Assembly (NCBI GenBank): GCA_031763025.1
Contig: JASSKH010000031.1
Coordinates: 992,001 to 1,056,000 of the forward strand
Direction: 5' to 3'
Length of the DNA stretch: 64,000 nt
Source: Macrocystis pyrifera
Lineage: Eukaryota; Sar; Phaeophyceae; Laminariales; Laminariaceae
Below, piece after piece: positions 45,523-57,611 of the stretch. Position numbers and translations under genes: made by a program. The number at the start of each line of letters is the position of its first letter. Position 1 is the first letter of the stretch. Under the pieces are notes generated by a model. It saw nothing but the letters and a program-made list of their open reading frames with translations, ran no database searches and had not been told where the DNA came from.

Positions 45523-45881
45523 CTTTAGGGCTCACCTTAACGAGAAACTTTTAAAGTTATACTTCACCATTATTTTTTTCGTCTGATTTGATTTACATCT
45601 GATTGGTCGAAAAGTGAATCACCAAGCAGGCATTTCGACGTTTGATTCGAATCAAACGAAAAAAAACGAATTCATCAAGAAGTCTTTTGGGACTTAGGGC
45701 CCATCTTAACGGGGACTTTCGGCTCTTTCAATTTGACTTGATTTTTTTTTTTTTAAATTAATTTAAAGTCCCATCTTATCAAGGACTTTCGGTTCTTTCA
45801 ATTTGACTAGATGTTTTTTTCTAATTTAATTTACATCTGATTGAACGAAATTTAGTATTCCCCGTTAAGATGGGCTCTTAC
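45523..45881. mobile_element. AT-rich MITE-like element with nested ends
   Basis: The end word GGGCCCATCTTAACGGGGA at 45,698 is answered by its inverse TTCCCCGTTAAGATGGGCTC at 45,858. Weaker direct copies of the end occur at 45,526 and 45,764, and GGACTTTCGGCTCTTTCAAT is repeated at 45,713 and 45,782. It looks like a short foldback element that has duplicated internally. No clear target duplication. Confidence 0.5.
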
Positions 45882-46440
45882 TTTGCTCTTTCGTGCTATT
45901 CAATTTGGGGAGTTTGTCCTATTCGACTTGGCATGTTCCTGAAACCGAAGCAAGCCACGCAAACTTGAGTCGTGTCGTCGACTGCTTTGCAGGGGAGATC
46001 CACCATTCCCGAGAGACAGGGCCACCGAGGCAGTCGCAGCGCGAGGTCCGACGGCCTCTAGCACAGAGTAGACCATCCGCGGAGCCTCAAAATTTTACAC
46101 GGCCGTCGCAAACCCAGTTTTTCAAGTCTCTTTGCCTCGAAAACCAAACGAGCACCGACCAGATCACGACTTCGCTCAGAAGTTCGATCGCTGCATCTCC
46201 GTCGCTGCTGCCTGCGTGGGGCTTCGGGACTGTGCCAGCCGCCCAAGACGTCCCAAGAGCGATAGCCTCTTCGGCGGTGCCGGCAGAAACAATCGGACGC
46301 TGACCGCGGCGCCCCGGGGAGGACGCGGGCCGTCGCTCGCCTCGTTGGTTGCCCTCGGGTGTTCGTTGGCCCTTGTGCGTTATTCAATTTTATTTTCAAA
46401 TGTGCTATTCCTCGATACGACCCACAGGCATATTTTTTCA
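45882..46440 (+). other. GC-rich block with ORFs, unassigned
   Basis: GC-rich DNA within AT-rich surroundings, bounded by GTGCTATTCAATTTGG (45,893) and GCGTTATTCAATTTTA (46,377). A 136-codon plus frame (45,893-46,303) and an overlapping minus frame are open. Neither shows a recognisable motif, so it could be a captured host fragment. Confidence 0.25.
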
Positions 46441-48786
46441 CGAAAGTCTATTCAAATCAAATCAAATTCATTTTTTCCTATTCGCTTATTATGAAAAAGG
46501 TATGTCGTTAACACGGCCCTAACCTCAGCATGTTTACATCTGGAGTAACAGTAGTGGGATATTATCGTGAACCAATAGCTGGGCGCTCCATGTTTGTCGT
46601 CGTAGCCTGAATCGCCTCTCTCTAAAATAAATGGGTGTACCAGTACTAATATCACAGTACACTTTATACTAAGAAACAGTTTCTTTCTGCTGACTGAGGC
46701 GGGAGACTGGTCGATTTCTTGTCCAGGAAAGGGTGCTTTGAAACAAACACGAACTTCAGCATACAACAGGCACCGAATTCCTTTTCTTTTCCTGACTTTC
46801 TTACAAACGCTGACGTATTTCAAAATTTATAAAAAAAGTAGTGCACGTATTCGTTTTTCATCTACGAGCTGGTTCAATCAAGCTCATCACTCTAAATTTT
46901 GTCCACCACCGATGCAACATGACAACAACAGCACTCGACACCACCTGCAACAAAGGAGATTTCTCCTCTGTCGTGCAGGTCTTGGAGGAACCTGGAGGTG
47001 CTCCGTGGATGCCTATATAACACTCACCCCTACTAGTATCTATAGACCGCCGCCATAATCACCTACTATATAGGCTCCCATGGGCAAGGTGAAGGCCTAC
47101 GATGTATATCCATCACCAGCCGCTGCGGCCTGTCCAGAAGAAATACCTCCACTTACCAGCTTGCCCAACGCCTCCTTTGCCTTTGAGCTGCTGTAAAAAT
47201 GTCTATTATATGCGCCTTGTTTAAAGACAGGCCTATGCGAGCCCGAAGGGTTGCAGTATCCCTTCGATCGCCATATACAGCAGCTGCGAGCTGCGAGGGT
47301 CGCCCTGATTTCGGTGCTTGGTACTGTTGTTGTGTTGTTGAAAATGCGGTGGAAACATGACACGGGACACGGCGGACATTCCACCGCAACTTCTACTGTC
47401 CCCTATCCCCTATTATTGCATGTTTTTGGCGTTTTTATGTTGCGAAGTTTGGATGCATTGGCCTGATAGCACAGGTACCGGACCGGTTCACACCAGCCAG
47501 GCTACAGACCGGATCTGTGGATCTGTGGATTGGTCCGTGGGCATCGGGGTCACTTACTTGCTGAAGTTGCTACTGCGCACGACGAAGTGAACGCGTTGCA
47601 CGATCCACACCGGCCGAGATTCGCCCTCGAGCACAGGATTGCGGGCACTCATTCATCGACGCGCGTGAAATTTGCAGGTCATCTTGTTCGGTGAGCTATT
47701 TTTTCTTGTTTTAGATTCATCTTATCTGTTGTTGCTACTGCCAAAAGTCCGGGATCGGATGCATCGTGGATCGCGCTGCTTGTGGTCGACCAGCAAGCAG
47801 AGTGTCTGGTCGCCGATTGTTCACTGTGCAGCAACTAACTAAAGTTTTACTACACTGCTGTGTGCGTCGGAAGTAGGAAGTGCATACGAGTACACCCCCA
47901 TGCCGCGGTTTGGCCCACACATCGTATACGAAGTATCTCGAAAGTGCCCCCAACTCGCAACCCCTGGATTTCCATGTGTGCGAAGTTATAAACTTGGGAC
48001 GCCATCATGGCGATTACCTGTTGGATGTCAGGTATTTACTGCTGTAAAAAAAGGATTAGCCAGTATTTAATTTAATAGTCAGGCTGGGGGGTGCGCTTTG
48101 CGTCGATTGGCATGTGTGGCCCACCACGCCGTCTGTCTGCACGACGTACGTACAGCGTAGTAAAACGTGCGGGCACAAACATTACCGGCACGGAAACGAC
48201 TGGATTTCGAAGTTTCGACCGCAACGCAACAAACAGCAAACAGCAGAGTGCAACAAGTATTAATAGTATGTTCGCAGAGAGGTCAAAAATGAAAACAAAT
48301 GAAAAAATGCGAATTTCATTCGAATCGTCTGTGAGTCGGATAGATACCGGTACGTAGGCAAACGGTCCAGGGTTTTTAGCATTGCATAGACATTTGGCCG
48401 CTGGACACTAAATCTATCTATGCTATGTACCGCGCATAGCATAAGGGCGTACGCACGGATACTTTTTTTCGGGCAGGGTCCGTCCATGACGACAAGCGAA
48501 ACAAAAAACAAAGGACTCGAACTCGGAGATATACATGTATACTGCCCCAGGCGCCATGACGAGCGATGGTCTCGATTACAACCTGTTTTTGAGCATGTCA
48601 TTGATGACTGAAATAATAATAATAATCGGGGGACGCTCGCTGCGACGCGTGCCGAACCCAAAGCTGCAAACACACACCAGGTAGTAGATATATATATATA
48701 TATTTTTTTTTGCCAACAGGGTATGCCATGTTGATACTGCTGTGCTGCTGCTGCGGTCTGCTGTACTATCATCTAGGGGGGGCACT
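46441..48786. other. Intergenic DNA, no gene seen
   Basis: No supported exon, transposon or strong repeat. A TATA run at 48,689-48,702. Several TACCGGTA/TACAGCAG words. The frames present are short and compositionally random. Confidence 0.4.
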
Positions 48787-50304
48787 GGTGTACTCCTGCT
48801 GTATTGTAGTACCTGGCGCATGCTTCGTGAGGTCATATGCATGCATGGTGACAAACGCACCGTACCTCCGTTATACTCCGGTATCCCCCGGTATCCGGTA
48901 TCGCAACGAAGATTCCAAATAAATACCGTATACTATGTACCTGTGGTATTACTATATATTATTATAGTGGGGTAGAGTGTGGACGAAATCTTCATCTTGC
49001 CTTCGTATTTTTTCAACAGCTCGGAGCAAAATCCAAGCAATCAATCGTAAAAAACGTAAAACGAACGTGAAAACTGCTCTTCGTAAAACTTACTATTACC
49101 ACCGTACTTGTACCAGGTATACAACAAGTAGTCCGTACTTGTACCAGGTACAACAAGTATTAACAGTATATACCGGTAAAACGAACACCCACAAAACGAA
49201 ATACAGCCCCACACCACACCATATATTTTGTACTTCGGGTATACTACAACACAGCAGCACCCCTCAGCCTGCACGCACTACGTACACCGGTGTACTCCTG
49301 CTGTATTGTAGTACCTGGCGCATGCTTCGTGAGGTCATATGCATGCATGGTGACAAACGCACCGTACCTCCGTTATACTCCGGTATCCCCCGGTATCCGG
49401 TATCGCAACGAAGATTCCAAATAAATACCGTATACTATGTACCTGTGGTATTACTATATATTATTATAGTGGGGTAGAGTGTGGACGAAATCTTCATCTT
49501 GCCTTCGTATTTTTTCAACAGCTCGGAGCAAAATCCAAGCAATCAATCGTAAAAAACGTAAAACGAACGTGAAAACTGCTCTTCGTAAAACTTACTATTA
49601 CCACCGTACTTGTACCAGGTATACAACAAGTAGTCCGTACTTGTACCAGGTACAACAAGTATTAACAGTATATACCGGTAAAACGAACACCCACAAAACG
49701 AAATACAGCCCCACACCACACCATATATTTTGTACTTCGGGTATACTACAACACAGCAGCACCCTCAGCCTGCACGCACTACGTACACCCGGTGTACTCC
49801 TGCTGTATTGTAGTACCTGGCGCATGCTTCGTGAGGTCATATGCATGCATGGTGACAAACGCACCGTACCTCCGTTATACTCCGGTATCCCCCGGTATCC
49901 GGTATCGCAACGAAGATTCCAAATAAATACCGGGTACCGTATACTATGTACCTGTGGTATTACTATATATTATTATAGTGGGGTAGAGTGTGGACGAAAT
50001 CTTCATCTTGCCTTCGTATTTTTTCAACAGCTCGGAGCAAAATCCAAGCAATCAATCGTAAAAAACGTAAAACGAACGTGAAAACTGCTCTTCGTAAAAC
50101 TTACTGTTACCACCGTACTTGTACCAGGTATACAACAAGTAGTCCGTACTTGTACCAGGTACAACAAGTATTAACAGTATATACCGGTAAAACGAACACC
50201 CACAAAACGAAATACAGCCCCACACCACACCATATATTTTGTACTTCAATGACTTCGGGTATAATACAACACAGCAGCACCCTCAGCCTGCACGCACTAC
50301 GTAT
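48787..50304 (+). repeat. Tandem triplication of a 502-bp unit
   Basis: Units begin GGTGTACTCCTGCTGTATTG at 48,787, 49,289 and 49,791 (steps of exactly 502) and are almost identical, so the amplification is recent. Each unit contains two TACCAGGTA words, GTACCTGTGGTATTAC and ACAGCTCGGAGCAAAATCC. Unit 3 has small insertions (GGGTACC at 49,933 and AATGACT at 50,248). The period is not a multiple of three, so the frames that run through it are not genes. Confidence 0.95.
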
Positions 50305-50375
50305 TAAAATATTAGCGGTCCGCACAGCATGTATGACATTGAATTCGTGTGTGTTTTGTGTATCTTTTTTTCTGA

Positions 50376-50470
50376 ATAAAAACCGCTCTTTCTACCCGTC
50401 GACATCTAGCACAACTAGTCAGTGTTTGTGCCCCGATTCTTCAATCCTACCAAAATCCGGCCCAAAATCC
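50376..50470 (+). repeat. R3 repeat copy
   Basis: CGCTCTTTCTACCCGTCGAC, then CGATTCTTCAATCCTACC, as at 3,091-3,395. Confidence 0.75.
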
Positions 50471-50529
50471 TACCAGTGAGACACAAGACAGAGATACGAT
50501 ACGACAAGATCTAGATTATCTGGCCGCAA

Positions 50530-50960
50530 AACTACGACAGAGTATCCGACGAAGGGAGTGGGGGCAGAGGGGGGCAACAGGAGGGGTAGAAGGGAAACCG
50601 TGGTGGACCGAAGTAGACAGGAAACGGCAGACAGGGTAGCAAGGCACCTGGCCGACTACGTACGTGCTGCTGTAGTAAAAGCGGAGCATGTCTATGTTTA
50701 GAATCTACTCGTGATGTGGCCAAAACTGCTGCAGCAGCTGGTTCGAACGTGACCTTCCTTTCGTTTTATTTCTTGTTTTTGCGCTTTGATCGTCCGTGAT
50801 TTTTCTACTATCTAGTAATTTAGTTTTGTCTTCCTGTACTTGTTGGGCCCTTATGAACGAAGTCTTGTTTCGTGGGTGGATGACAAGCCTGCTTTGTTTG
50901 TTTTTAGTTTCTTTCGTTTTCTCTTTTTCATAGAAGGTGCATGCCGTGCCTGTCGTATCC
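50530..50960 (-). repeat. Dispersed repeat R1, inverted copy
   Basis: The reverse complement carries GGTGCCTTGCTACCCTGTCT and GGTTTCCCTTCTACCCCTCC, matching 5,310-5,400, and continues into the region corresponding to 5,100-5,260. Confidence 0.7.
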
Positions 50961-51134
50961 ACTTTTTACTAATACTAATACGACAACTTGACATTGCACT
51001 GCTGTCATCTCTTGCTTACTGTATGACAATGTACAACTACTCTTCTTACTGCTGTCCCTACCAGCAGCAGTAGTATCTCTTTGTCGTAGCTTTGTGACCG
51101 TTGAGCGTGTAATCCTTATCTAACTACTGGTGTA

Positions 51135-51545
51135 TTACTAACAATAGGATTGAAGAATCGACACGGACACTGGTTGTGCTGCATGTCGACGGGCAGAAAG
51201 AGAAACACACTTACTCGCGCACACACACATCGTTATGAATTAGAGTTAGAGTAGGGGAACACACAACAGACTTGTCACGTCATCGTACTGGATACGACAG
51301 GCACGACATACATATTATACAGTATATGTATAAGATAAAAAATCGAAAGATGAAAGATGGAAATATCGAAAGAGTCGGTGGGAACACAAATCAGAAAAAA
51401 AAAAAAACGAAAAAGTGTTGTATCCCCCAGACAAGACCAACACAAGCAACAGAAAAATACGACATCCAGCACAACCAGTGTCCGTGCCGATTCTTCAATC
51501 CTATAACAGATAATAGAAGAGATACAAGTTCTGTGGTCAAGAAGC
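51135..51545. repeat. R3 fragments in both orientations
   Basis: The inverted copy at 51,147-51,205 (GGATTGAAGAATCGACACGG) and the direct copy at 51,460-51,545 (GACATCCAGCACAACCAGTG) face away from each other around an R1-like leader (51,280-51,330). Confidence 0.7.
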
Positions 51546-51593
51546 TATTATTAATACGCTACATACTAGAGATACTACTACCTTACTGCTACC

Positions 51594-51620
51594 TTAGGGT
51601 TAGGGTTAGGGTTAGGGTTA
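51594..51620 (+). repeat. Interstitial telomere-like TTAGGG tract
   Basis: Four perfect TTAGGG units plus TTA, embedded in unrelated DNA. Confidence 0.9.
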
Positions 51621-52736
51621 GAGCTATTAATATTAATAGGGCATATAGATACTGCTCTACCGGCACAAGCAGTGATAGAGATATATACCTGGCGGCATTA
51701 TTTTAGGCGCACGACGTGCAAAGAAAGGGTGGCATATTTCAATACAGCACACCACCAATCATCATCATCATCATCATTAGTAGTAGTATTAGTAGTCCTT
51801 CACTCGTCGAGAATGGCTACCAGGTACACACAAACGCCGCACGTACATGGCATGTGTACCTGCTGCTGCTGTAGATAAACATCCTACAGACGTAATCGAT
51901 TATGACTGCATGATTTTCAGTACAAACAAGTAGTAATGGTGTACGTACCGTAGATCTTTGATGGCAGATAGACTCCCCAGCTGTGTAATCTGTACAACGC
52001 TTAAGGCCCGCTATGTATTAAGAAACGTCAGTTCGACGTCCAGACTCCATGCCAAATTTCAATGGGCGCTCTTCAACCGCTGCTTTTCTTGAACCAGACA
52101 GTTATATTTTTTACGGCTCTTATCAATCGCCGCAGTTTGTTATCCCAGTGAGCTCTCGAAACACAATGTCCTATGGTTTTGTATTTTGATCAGAGATAAT
52201 TGTTGTTGTGTTTTTTTTGTGTTGCACACACCGATGGGTTTCCACAAACTGCCGGTAAAGGGGCTGGCGATTTCGGGAGCAGGGAGCTGGCTGGGTATTT
52301 CCGGTTATAATATTTCTTTATGAAAAATAAAAAAGGATGAGAAAGCAACCGAGCCAGGAACCTCCACACTGATGGAGGAGTCTGTATTTTTTGTTTCGTT
52401 CGTTGTTTCCGAATCAACGTCGCTTCTAATCTCGTGGAGGCGTCGGTCGACTGCTGCTGCTGCTGTTTTCTGATGTTGCTTCGTTTTTTTTCACCTTTTT
52501 CGTCGGCCATCTTGAGCTGAATTCATTATTTTTCGTGGACGGACGAGGCTCAATTTCCCACCGGTGTACCAAGTATTCCTGAATAGTGACCATTAACTGC
52601 TGTAGCTCATGTGAAAGAAGAACAAAGCATCTACACTAACTTCAGTATAACGACCCCGGATTTCTAATGTTTACAAATCTCAGCTTGACTTCTTGTAAAC
52701 CACTCCCGGATTAAATGTTTCCACTACTACATCGAA
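51621..52736. other. Intergenic DNA, no gene seen
   Basis: A short ATC microsatellite at 51,757-51,779 and CTGCTGCTGCTG at 52,451-52,465. No supported gene or transposon. Confidence 0.4.
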
Positions 52737-52744
52737 GTAAATAT

Positions 52745-53597
52745 CAGCGCTGTTCGCAGGTCATGACCCGACCCGCGGGTGGGGTCAGGAAGTGTTCAAA
52801 CTCTCACGAGTCGGGTCGGGTCAAGAGGTTGTTAAATATCGCGTGTCGGGCCAGGTTGGGTCAAGCGTTTCTCGAATCTCACGGGCCGGGTCGGGTCGGG
52901 TCGGGTCGGGTCGGGTCGGGTCGGATCAAGAGTATTTCAAATATCACGGGTCGGATCGGGTTGGGTCAAGTGAAGATAAAAAGCTCACGGGTCGGGTCAG
53001 GTCAGGTCATAACCCGCGAGAAACGGGTCACTCGCGGATCGGGCCAACGCGACCCGCCAGTTGTTTTCTGCCGACCCACGGGTCGGACCCGATCACCGGC
53101 TGCGGGTCCGATATAATTCGAAAAGTCCTCTGTTTCTGCCGAAAGGTTTATCTGGTACCGACACTGAATAGTACCAGGTATTAGTAGTCACTCCTTTGGT
53201 ATCTATTACTAAAACGAACAGTCAAACACCGCGAGATCTACAATAAATACACATGTCCGCATCCGTCCATACTCACTAGAACCACGCCACAAGTCACAGA
53301 CAGCCGGGTGCAAAAATTAACATTAGATTGCTTTCGATGTCGACCCAAGGGTCGAGATAAATGGTATCGCGGGTTGAGGCAACCCGACCCGCGACAGACC
53401 CGTATCTCACAGGTCAATCGGAATCTGGCGGGTCGAGTCGGGTCGTGTTGGGTCAGGACGTGTTAAAAAATCTCACGTGTCGGGTCGGGTCGGGTCTCGG
53501 GTCAGAAAATTTCCAATAATATCGCGGGTCGGGTCGTTGGTCGTTGACCCGACCCGACCTGACCCGTGAGGTTTGACCTGACCCGCGAACAGCCCTG
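52745..53597. mobile_element. hAT-like non-autonomous element with GGGTC arrays
   Basis: The left end CAGCGCTGTTCGCAGGTCA and the inverted right end CAGGGCTGTTCGCGGGTCA match at 16 of 19 positions or better and fit the CAG-G-CTGTTCGCGGGT pattern of hAT superfamily ends. The flanks GTAAATAT (52,737-52,744) and GAAACTAT (53,598-53,605) are an 8-bp target duplication with two mismatches, the size expected for hAT. Subterminal arrays of GGGTC run on the left (52,800-53,010) and right (53,340-53,580), mostly pointing the same way, with inverted ACCCG words near the ends. The ~220-bp centre is unique and no transposase is present. Confidence 0.85.
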
Positions 53598-53605
53598 GAA
53601 ACTAT

Positions 53606-55422
53606 CAGCCTGTATTGATATATGTTACGGTGAAATAAAATGCTTTTTTTTTTTTTTTCAATACCACTCTATGTGTCCTAGCTGCAAAGGGGTTTCCGTA
53701 CTTACACGAGGGCGTTACGCTGTAATAGCAGCTATGAAATACTCACGGGGGGGGGGGGTTCCCATATGGGGCAAGCTAAGCGCAATCCTCGAAAACTATT
53801 TTTTTTTACTTCCCTAATATACGAAGGCGCACCCACTCCTTGAGTTCGGCAGCTTCAGGTCTTGCTCGCATACGGACTGCTGTGTATAAAATATACCCTG
53901 CATGATGCCATATAAAACCCGCAGTGTGCGCGATCGAAGTATCACTAGTTTTACTAGTATCAGTAGTATCACTAGTATCAGTATTAATAGTATGACACGT
54001 AGCTTGCCAAGATGAGTCTCGACGAAATCCTCCTCGATCTCACAACTACTTTTGTTTTTATTTTTATATATAGGGTAGGGGATAGCAGACGCGATACCCG
54101 AGCGGACGTAACCGATTCGGTTATCGGGTTTCGGATACCTTCAATATCCGAATAACCAGATCTGAAATGGCCGGTTTCGGTTATACCGCGAACCGGATCT
54201 CTATTCCGGATTAAATAACCGAAGATCGGTCTCGATGCCCGACTCTGCGCATGCATGTTCCGATGTCACGAGGTAGGAATTAATGAGATCGAGAACATAC
54301 CTTCACTCGTGCTGCTATACACAAGCAGCAGCAAGCAGTATAATGATCAGGGGATAGGCAAGTACCATGCCAGTACCATGCCAGTACCATGCCAAACGTT
54401 CTGAAGCTGCTGAAGTCGGTATGATTAGATAGATGCCGGGAATCAAATACATTATTAGGGCTGCACATAATTTATATTAATAGCACATCAGCACATATAC
54501 AAGGTTTTTGCCTCTTACGCTTCCCCGCTCAAGAATCGATTCCAATATAAACGAACAACGAATGTGTGAAAAAAAAGTATTGGTATATCATACGTAGTAC
54601 ATAGCGAGAAGGCTGTTTCTTACGACTACAGTATGCACATATCTGACGAGTATGGATAGTCATTCTGAACGGTAAACATATGCAAGAGAGACCGGCATGC
54701 AGGGAAGGAAAACAATGGTTGGGTGACAGTCACTGGTGGTATAGGGTGTGTGCTGTTTGCATTTGTTTATGTACTACTACCACTGCATATGGAAACGGGG
54801 CACGAGTGGTCTTGGATGGACAAAAAAAGGTGGTTTACCGCGCTATACACACCGAAGTACTGCTATCTGCTTTGGGGCATTGCTTTCGCCAGGTCGAGCA
54901 TTGTTTGCGTCAGAAACGGAGCGCAAGTGATCGTAACGTAGTAGAGAGAGTTGCGTTTGTTGTATTGTACAAGTCGTAGTGCGACGGATGTATCTAACTA
55001 ATACTATTAATAAGTCTACGATGTTTCCGGAACAGAAGCAATGCAGTCGTACCTTAGGTCTGGAGGGAACGCGCAACAACAAGCCTCGTACCATGGTGTG
55101 CGCACGTGTGCGTAGATCTCGGTGCAATGTATTACAGTATGTCTACACCTCCTATGAAATACCTTGGGATGCCAATCGTCACACTGCCAGTGTATGTTGT
55201 CAGTAGCAGATTTGATCTTACGTCAAGACCACGAAGCACGCCTTACTTGTAGAAGAGGCGCAATGTGTTATGTCGTGCTTCATGTATGTCCACTCCTCAC
55301 AAGCTACATACATACGTACGAACAGCACTATCTCGAACTCTTGTATTAATAGTAAATACTGCTGTAATACATGACAATTATTAATAGCGTTGCAACAGTG
55401 TCGATACCAGTACAGCATAAAC
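53606..55422. other. Intergenic DNA, no gene seen
   Basis: A T-run at 53,643-53,658 and a G-run at 53,749-53,758. ACTAGTATCAGTAGTATC repeats at 53,940-53,985. A CAGTACCATGC triplication at 54,361-54,393. Inverted words GATATCCG/CGGATACC at 54,130-54,155. Nothing coding is supported. Confidence 0.4.
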
Positions 55423-56287
55423 TTTAGCATTTAAGTCTTGCTTCCTCAGCGGACTCCATTGACCCCTCTCCCCGCCTCTCAGGGCTCTCACTTGAGCAAG
55501 GCCTTCCTTTCTATTGCTTGCCGTCGAGCCTTTTCCCTAATTTTAGTGTTTTAGAAGAGGCTTCTCCCTATTTTTCTTCCCTTTGGTCATGTTTCGTTTT
55601 TTCACTATTGGTAGTTTTTGTCCGATTCCCCTTCCTTTCAAACGTTGTTTTCGAGTAGCTTTCGCAGTTTTGACTATTTTTCGATTATGTTGCGAGTTTC
55701 GCTCGCTCACTTTAGCATTTAAGTCTTGCTTCCTCAGCGGACTCCATTGACCCCTCTCCCGCCTCTTAGAGCTCCCACTTGAGCAAAGCCTTCCTTTCTA
55801 CCAGGCATTGCTTGCCGTCGAGCCTTTTCCCCGAATTTTAGTGTTTTAGAAGAGGCTTCTCCCTATTTTTCTTCCCTTTGGTCATGTTTCGTTTTTTCAC
55901 TATTGGTAGTTTTTGTCCGATTCCCCTTCCTTTCAAACGTTGTTTTCGAGTAGCTTTCGCAGTTTTGACTATTTTTCGATTATGTTGCGAGTTTCGCTCG
56001 CTCACTTTAGCATTTAAGTCTTGCTTCTTCAGCGGACTCCATTGACCCCTCTCCCGCCTCTTAGAGCTCCCACTTGAAGCACAGCCTTCCTTTCTATTGC
56101 TTGCCGACAATTCCCGAATTTTAATGTTTTACAAGAGGCTTCTCCCTAAGTTTCTTCCCTTTGGTCATGTTTCGTTTTTTCACTATTGGTAGTTTTTGTC
56201 CGATTCCCCTTCCTTTCAAACGTTGTTTTCGAGTAGTTTTCGCAGTTTTGACTATTTTTCGGTTATGTTGCGAGTTTCGCTCGCTCA
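55423..56287 (-). repeat. Tandem triplication of a ~290-bp unit carrying a basic ORF
   Basis: Units start TTTAGCATTTAAGTCTTGCT at 55,423, 55,711 and 56,006 (288, 295 and about 282 bp). On the minus strand each reads a Lys/Arg-rich peptide (ERNSQHNRKIVKTAK, then RLKGRGIGQKLPIVKKRN), and it ends KPLLKH or KPLVKH before a stop. Copies differ by few substitutions. It may be a triplicated 3' exon of a small basic protein or simply satellite DNA with an open frame. Confidence 0.75.
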
Positions 56288-57375
56288 TTCTTTGTTTGAT
56301 CTCCGACTGTGTTTTACGGGGGGGGGGAGAGGTTCCTATTGTTCTCACCTTTTTGTTTTCTGTAGGGCTTGTTTTTATGCGTAGAAGCATGTCGAGCAAG
56401 TACGACCGCAAGCACAGCACAGCACAGCGCAATCTGCCCTGCACAAAACGCCAAAGGAAGTGCGTGCAGATCGGAGCGCAACAACGCGAGCTTAGGAGCA
56501 GACAGAGTTGGCGAGAGCCAGCATGTCGTGTACGGTGGTACCAGGCAGAGTTTACAGCTCGCTGCATTTTCAGAACAACCGCACGAATCCAAACATGCCC
56601 AGCCTACAAAAATATTCAACCACTCACAAGCACAGCAGGTGCGATGCGCAAATGATTTGTTTTGCCCGAACTTCCACTCGCACGTAGGTCTAACAACACT
56701 CTATATTTCCGTCCTTTCTACAGTAAGTCGGACAGCATGCGGCGTCTGGGAAATTTCCTCGAGCATGGAGCTCGTGGAACTGGCTAATCGTCAGCTTGCA
56801 GCTAAATTCATGGATCTCCCTTTTCCGCTTCATTCATTCACACTTTGTTCTAATCTTTTTGAGCGAGCGTAGCGGGCGGCGGACGATGCTCCTGACGTTG
56901 AGGTGCAAATAATGGGAGTGACCTTTCCCGGGAACCGCGGTCACCACGTCACGTCCGTCACGTCGCCAGTTCTTGCCGGCCCCCATCCCACAACCCTATC
57001 CCCTTCTAAGAAACGACCCCACGTCTCTCTGGACACCCCTTCCATTTGGTCACGTCCTGCGTCCGTTTGTCTTACCACACGCCCTGTTCGAGACCTGGCG
57101 CACACTATACCAAACTGCACCCTTCCGCCACAAGTCAAGTCGCGGCTGCACAGGTGCTCACATACGCTTGGCAACGGCCAAAAAACCCAAAAACACATGT
57201 CAAAAAGTATGCAGCTTTGGTTTGTTTGTGGTCAAGTTTTTTTTTTTAATTATCGGGGACATTTCGTTCGTGCCCCCGGATTTAGCCGTCACTTGCCGTC
57301 ACATCGCGCGATTGTCCTTTTGCGGTCACGTCACACGATAAAGTGCCTCTGTCACTCCCCGTCTTTGTTCGGCAG
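56288..57375 (+). other. Unassigned DNA with overlapping ORFs
   Basis: Plus frames at 56,369-56,872 and 56,384-56,655 follow a plausible acceptor (TTTGTTTTCTGTAG at 56,366), but their composition gives no family and they overlap in different frames. A C-rich stretch at 56,970-57,060 and T-runs at 57,237. One or more short exons are possible; none is secure. Confidence 0.25.
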
Positions 57376-57494
57376 GGGAAGGCAGCCTTGGGGTAGACCG
57401 GGTTGGGGCCGGTGATCCCTTCTCGATGGCGGAGCTCAAGGCGGAGTTATGGAGGGCCAAACCGTTGGAAGCCAAAAAGCTCGAAAGGGACAAG
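57376..57494 (+). CDS. Isolated coiled-coil exon
   Basis: Acceptor TTTGTTCGGCAG. Two bases precede an open frame (incoming phase 1): GSLGVDRVGAGDPFS, then MAELKAELWRAKPLEAKKLE and RDK, and a perfect donor GACAAG/GTGAGG at phase 0. The other two frames contain stops. In style (charged helix, GTGAG donor, R2 repeat ~115 bp downstream in sense orientation) it resembles exons of the large gene at 6.5-20.9 kb. The phase-0 donor could splice to the PHD exon at 61,422, which needs phase 0, but 3.9 kb separate them. The ATG at 57,426 could be a start if the exon is first. Confidence 0.5.
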
Positions 57495-57611
57495 GTGAGG
57501 GAGACTATTCGTAATTGGATTTTTATGGATATATACTGTGCATATATGTAAGTAGATGTACTACTGTAGATGTTTATGACAGTAAAGAGAAAAAGGCGTG
57601 TTTGGATGGGT

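Noticed and set aside
48977-50479. Three similar ORFs of 163-200 codons in the 502-bp tandem repeat
   Set aside because: The period is not a multiple of three, the frame changes at unit borders and the composition is non-coding. The similarity is the tandem repeat itself.
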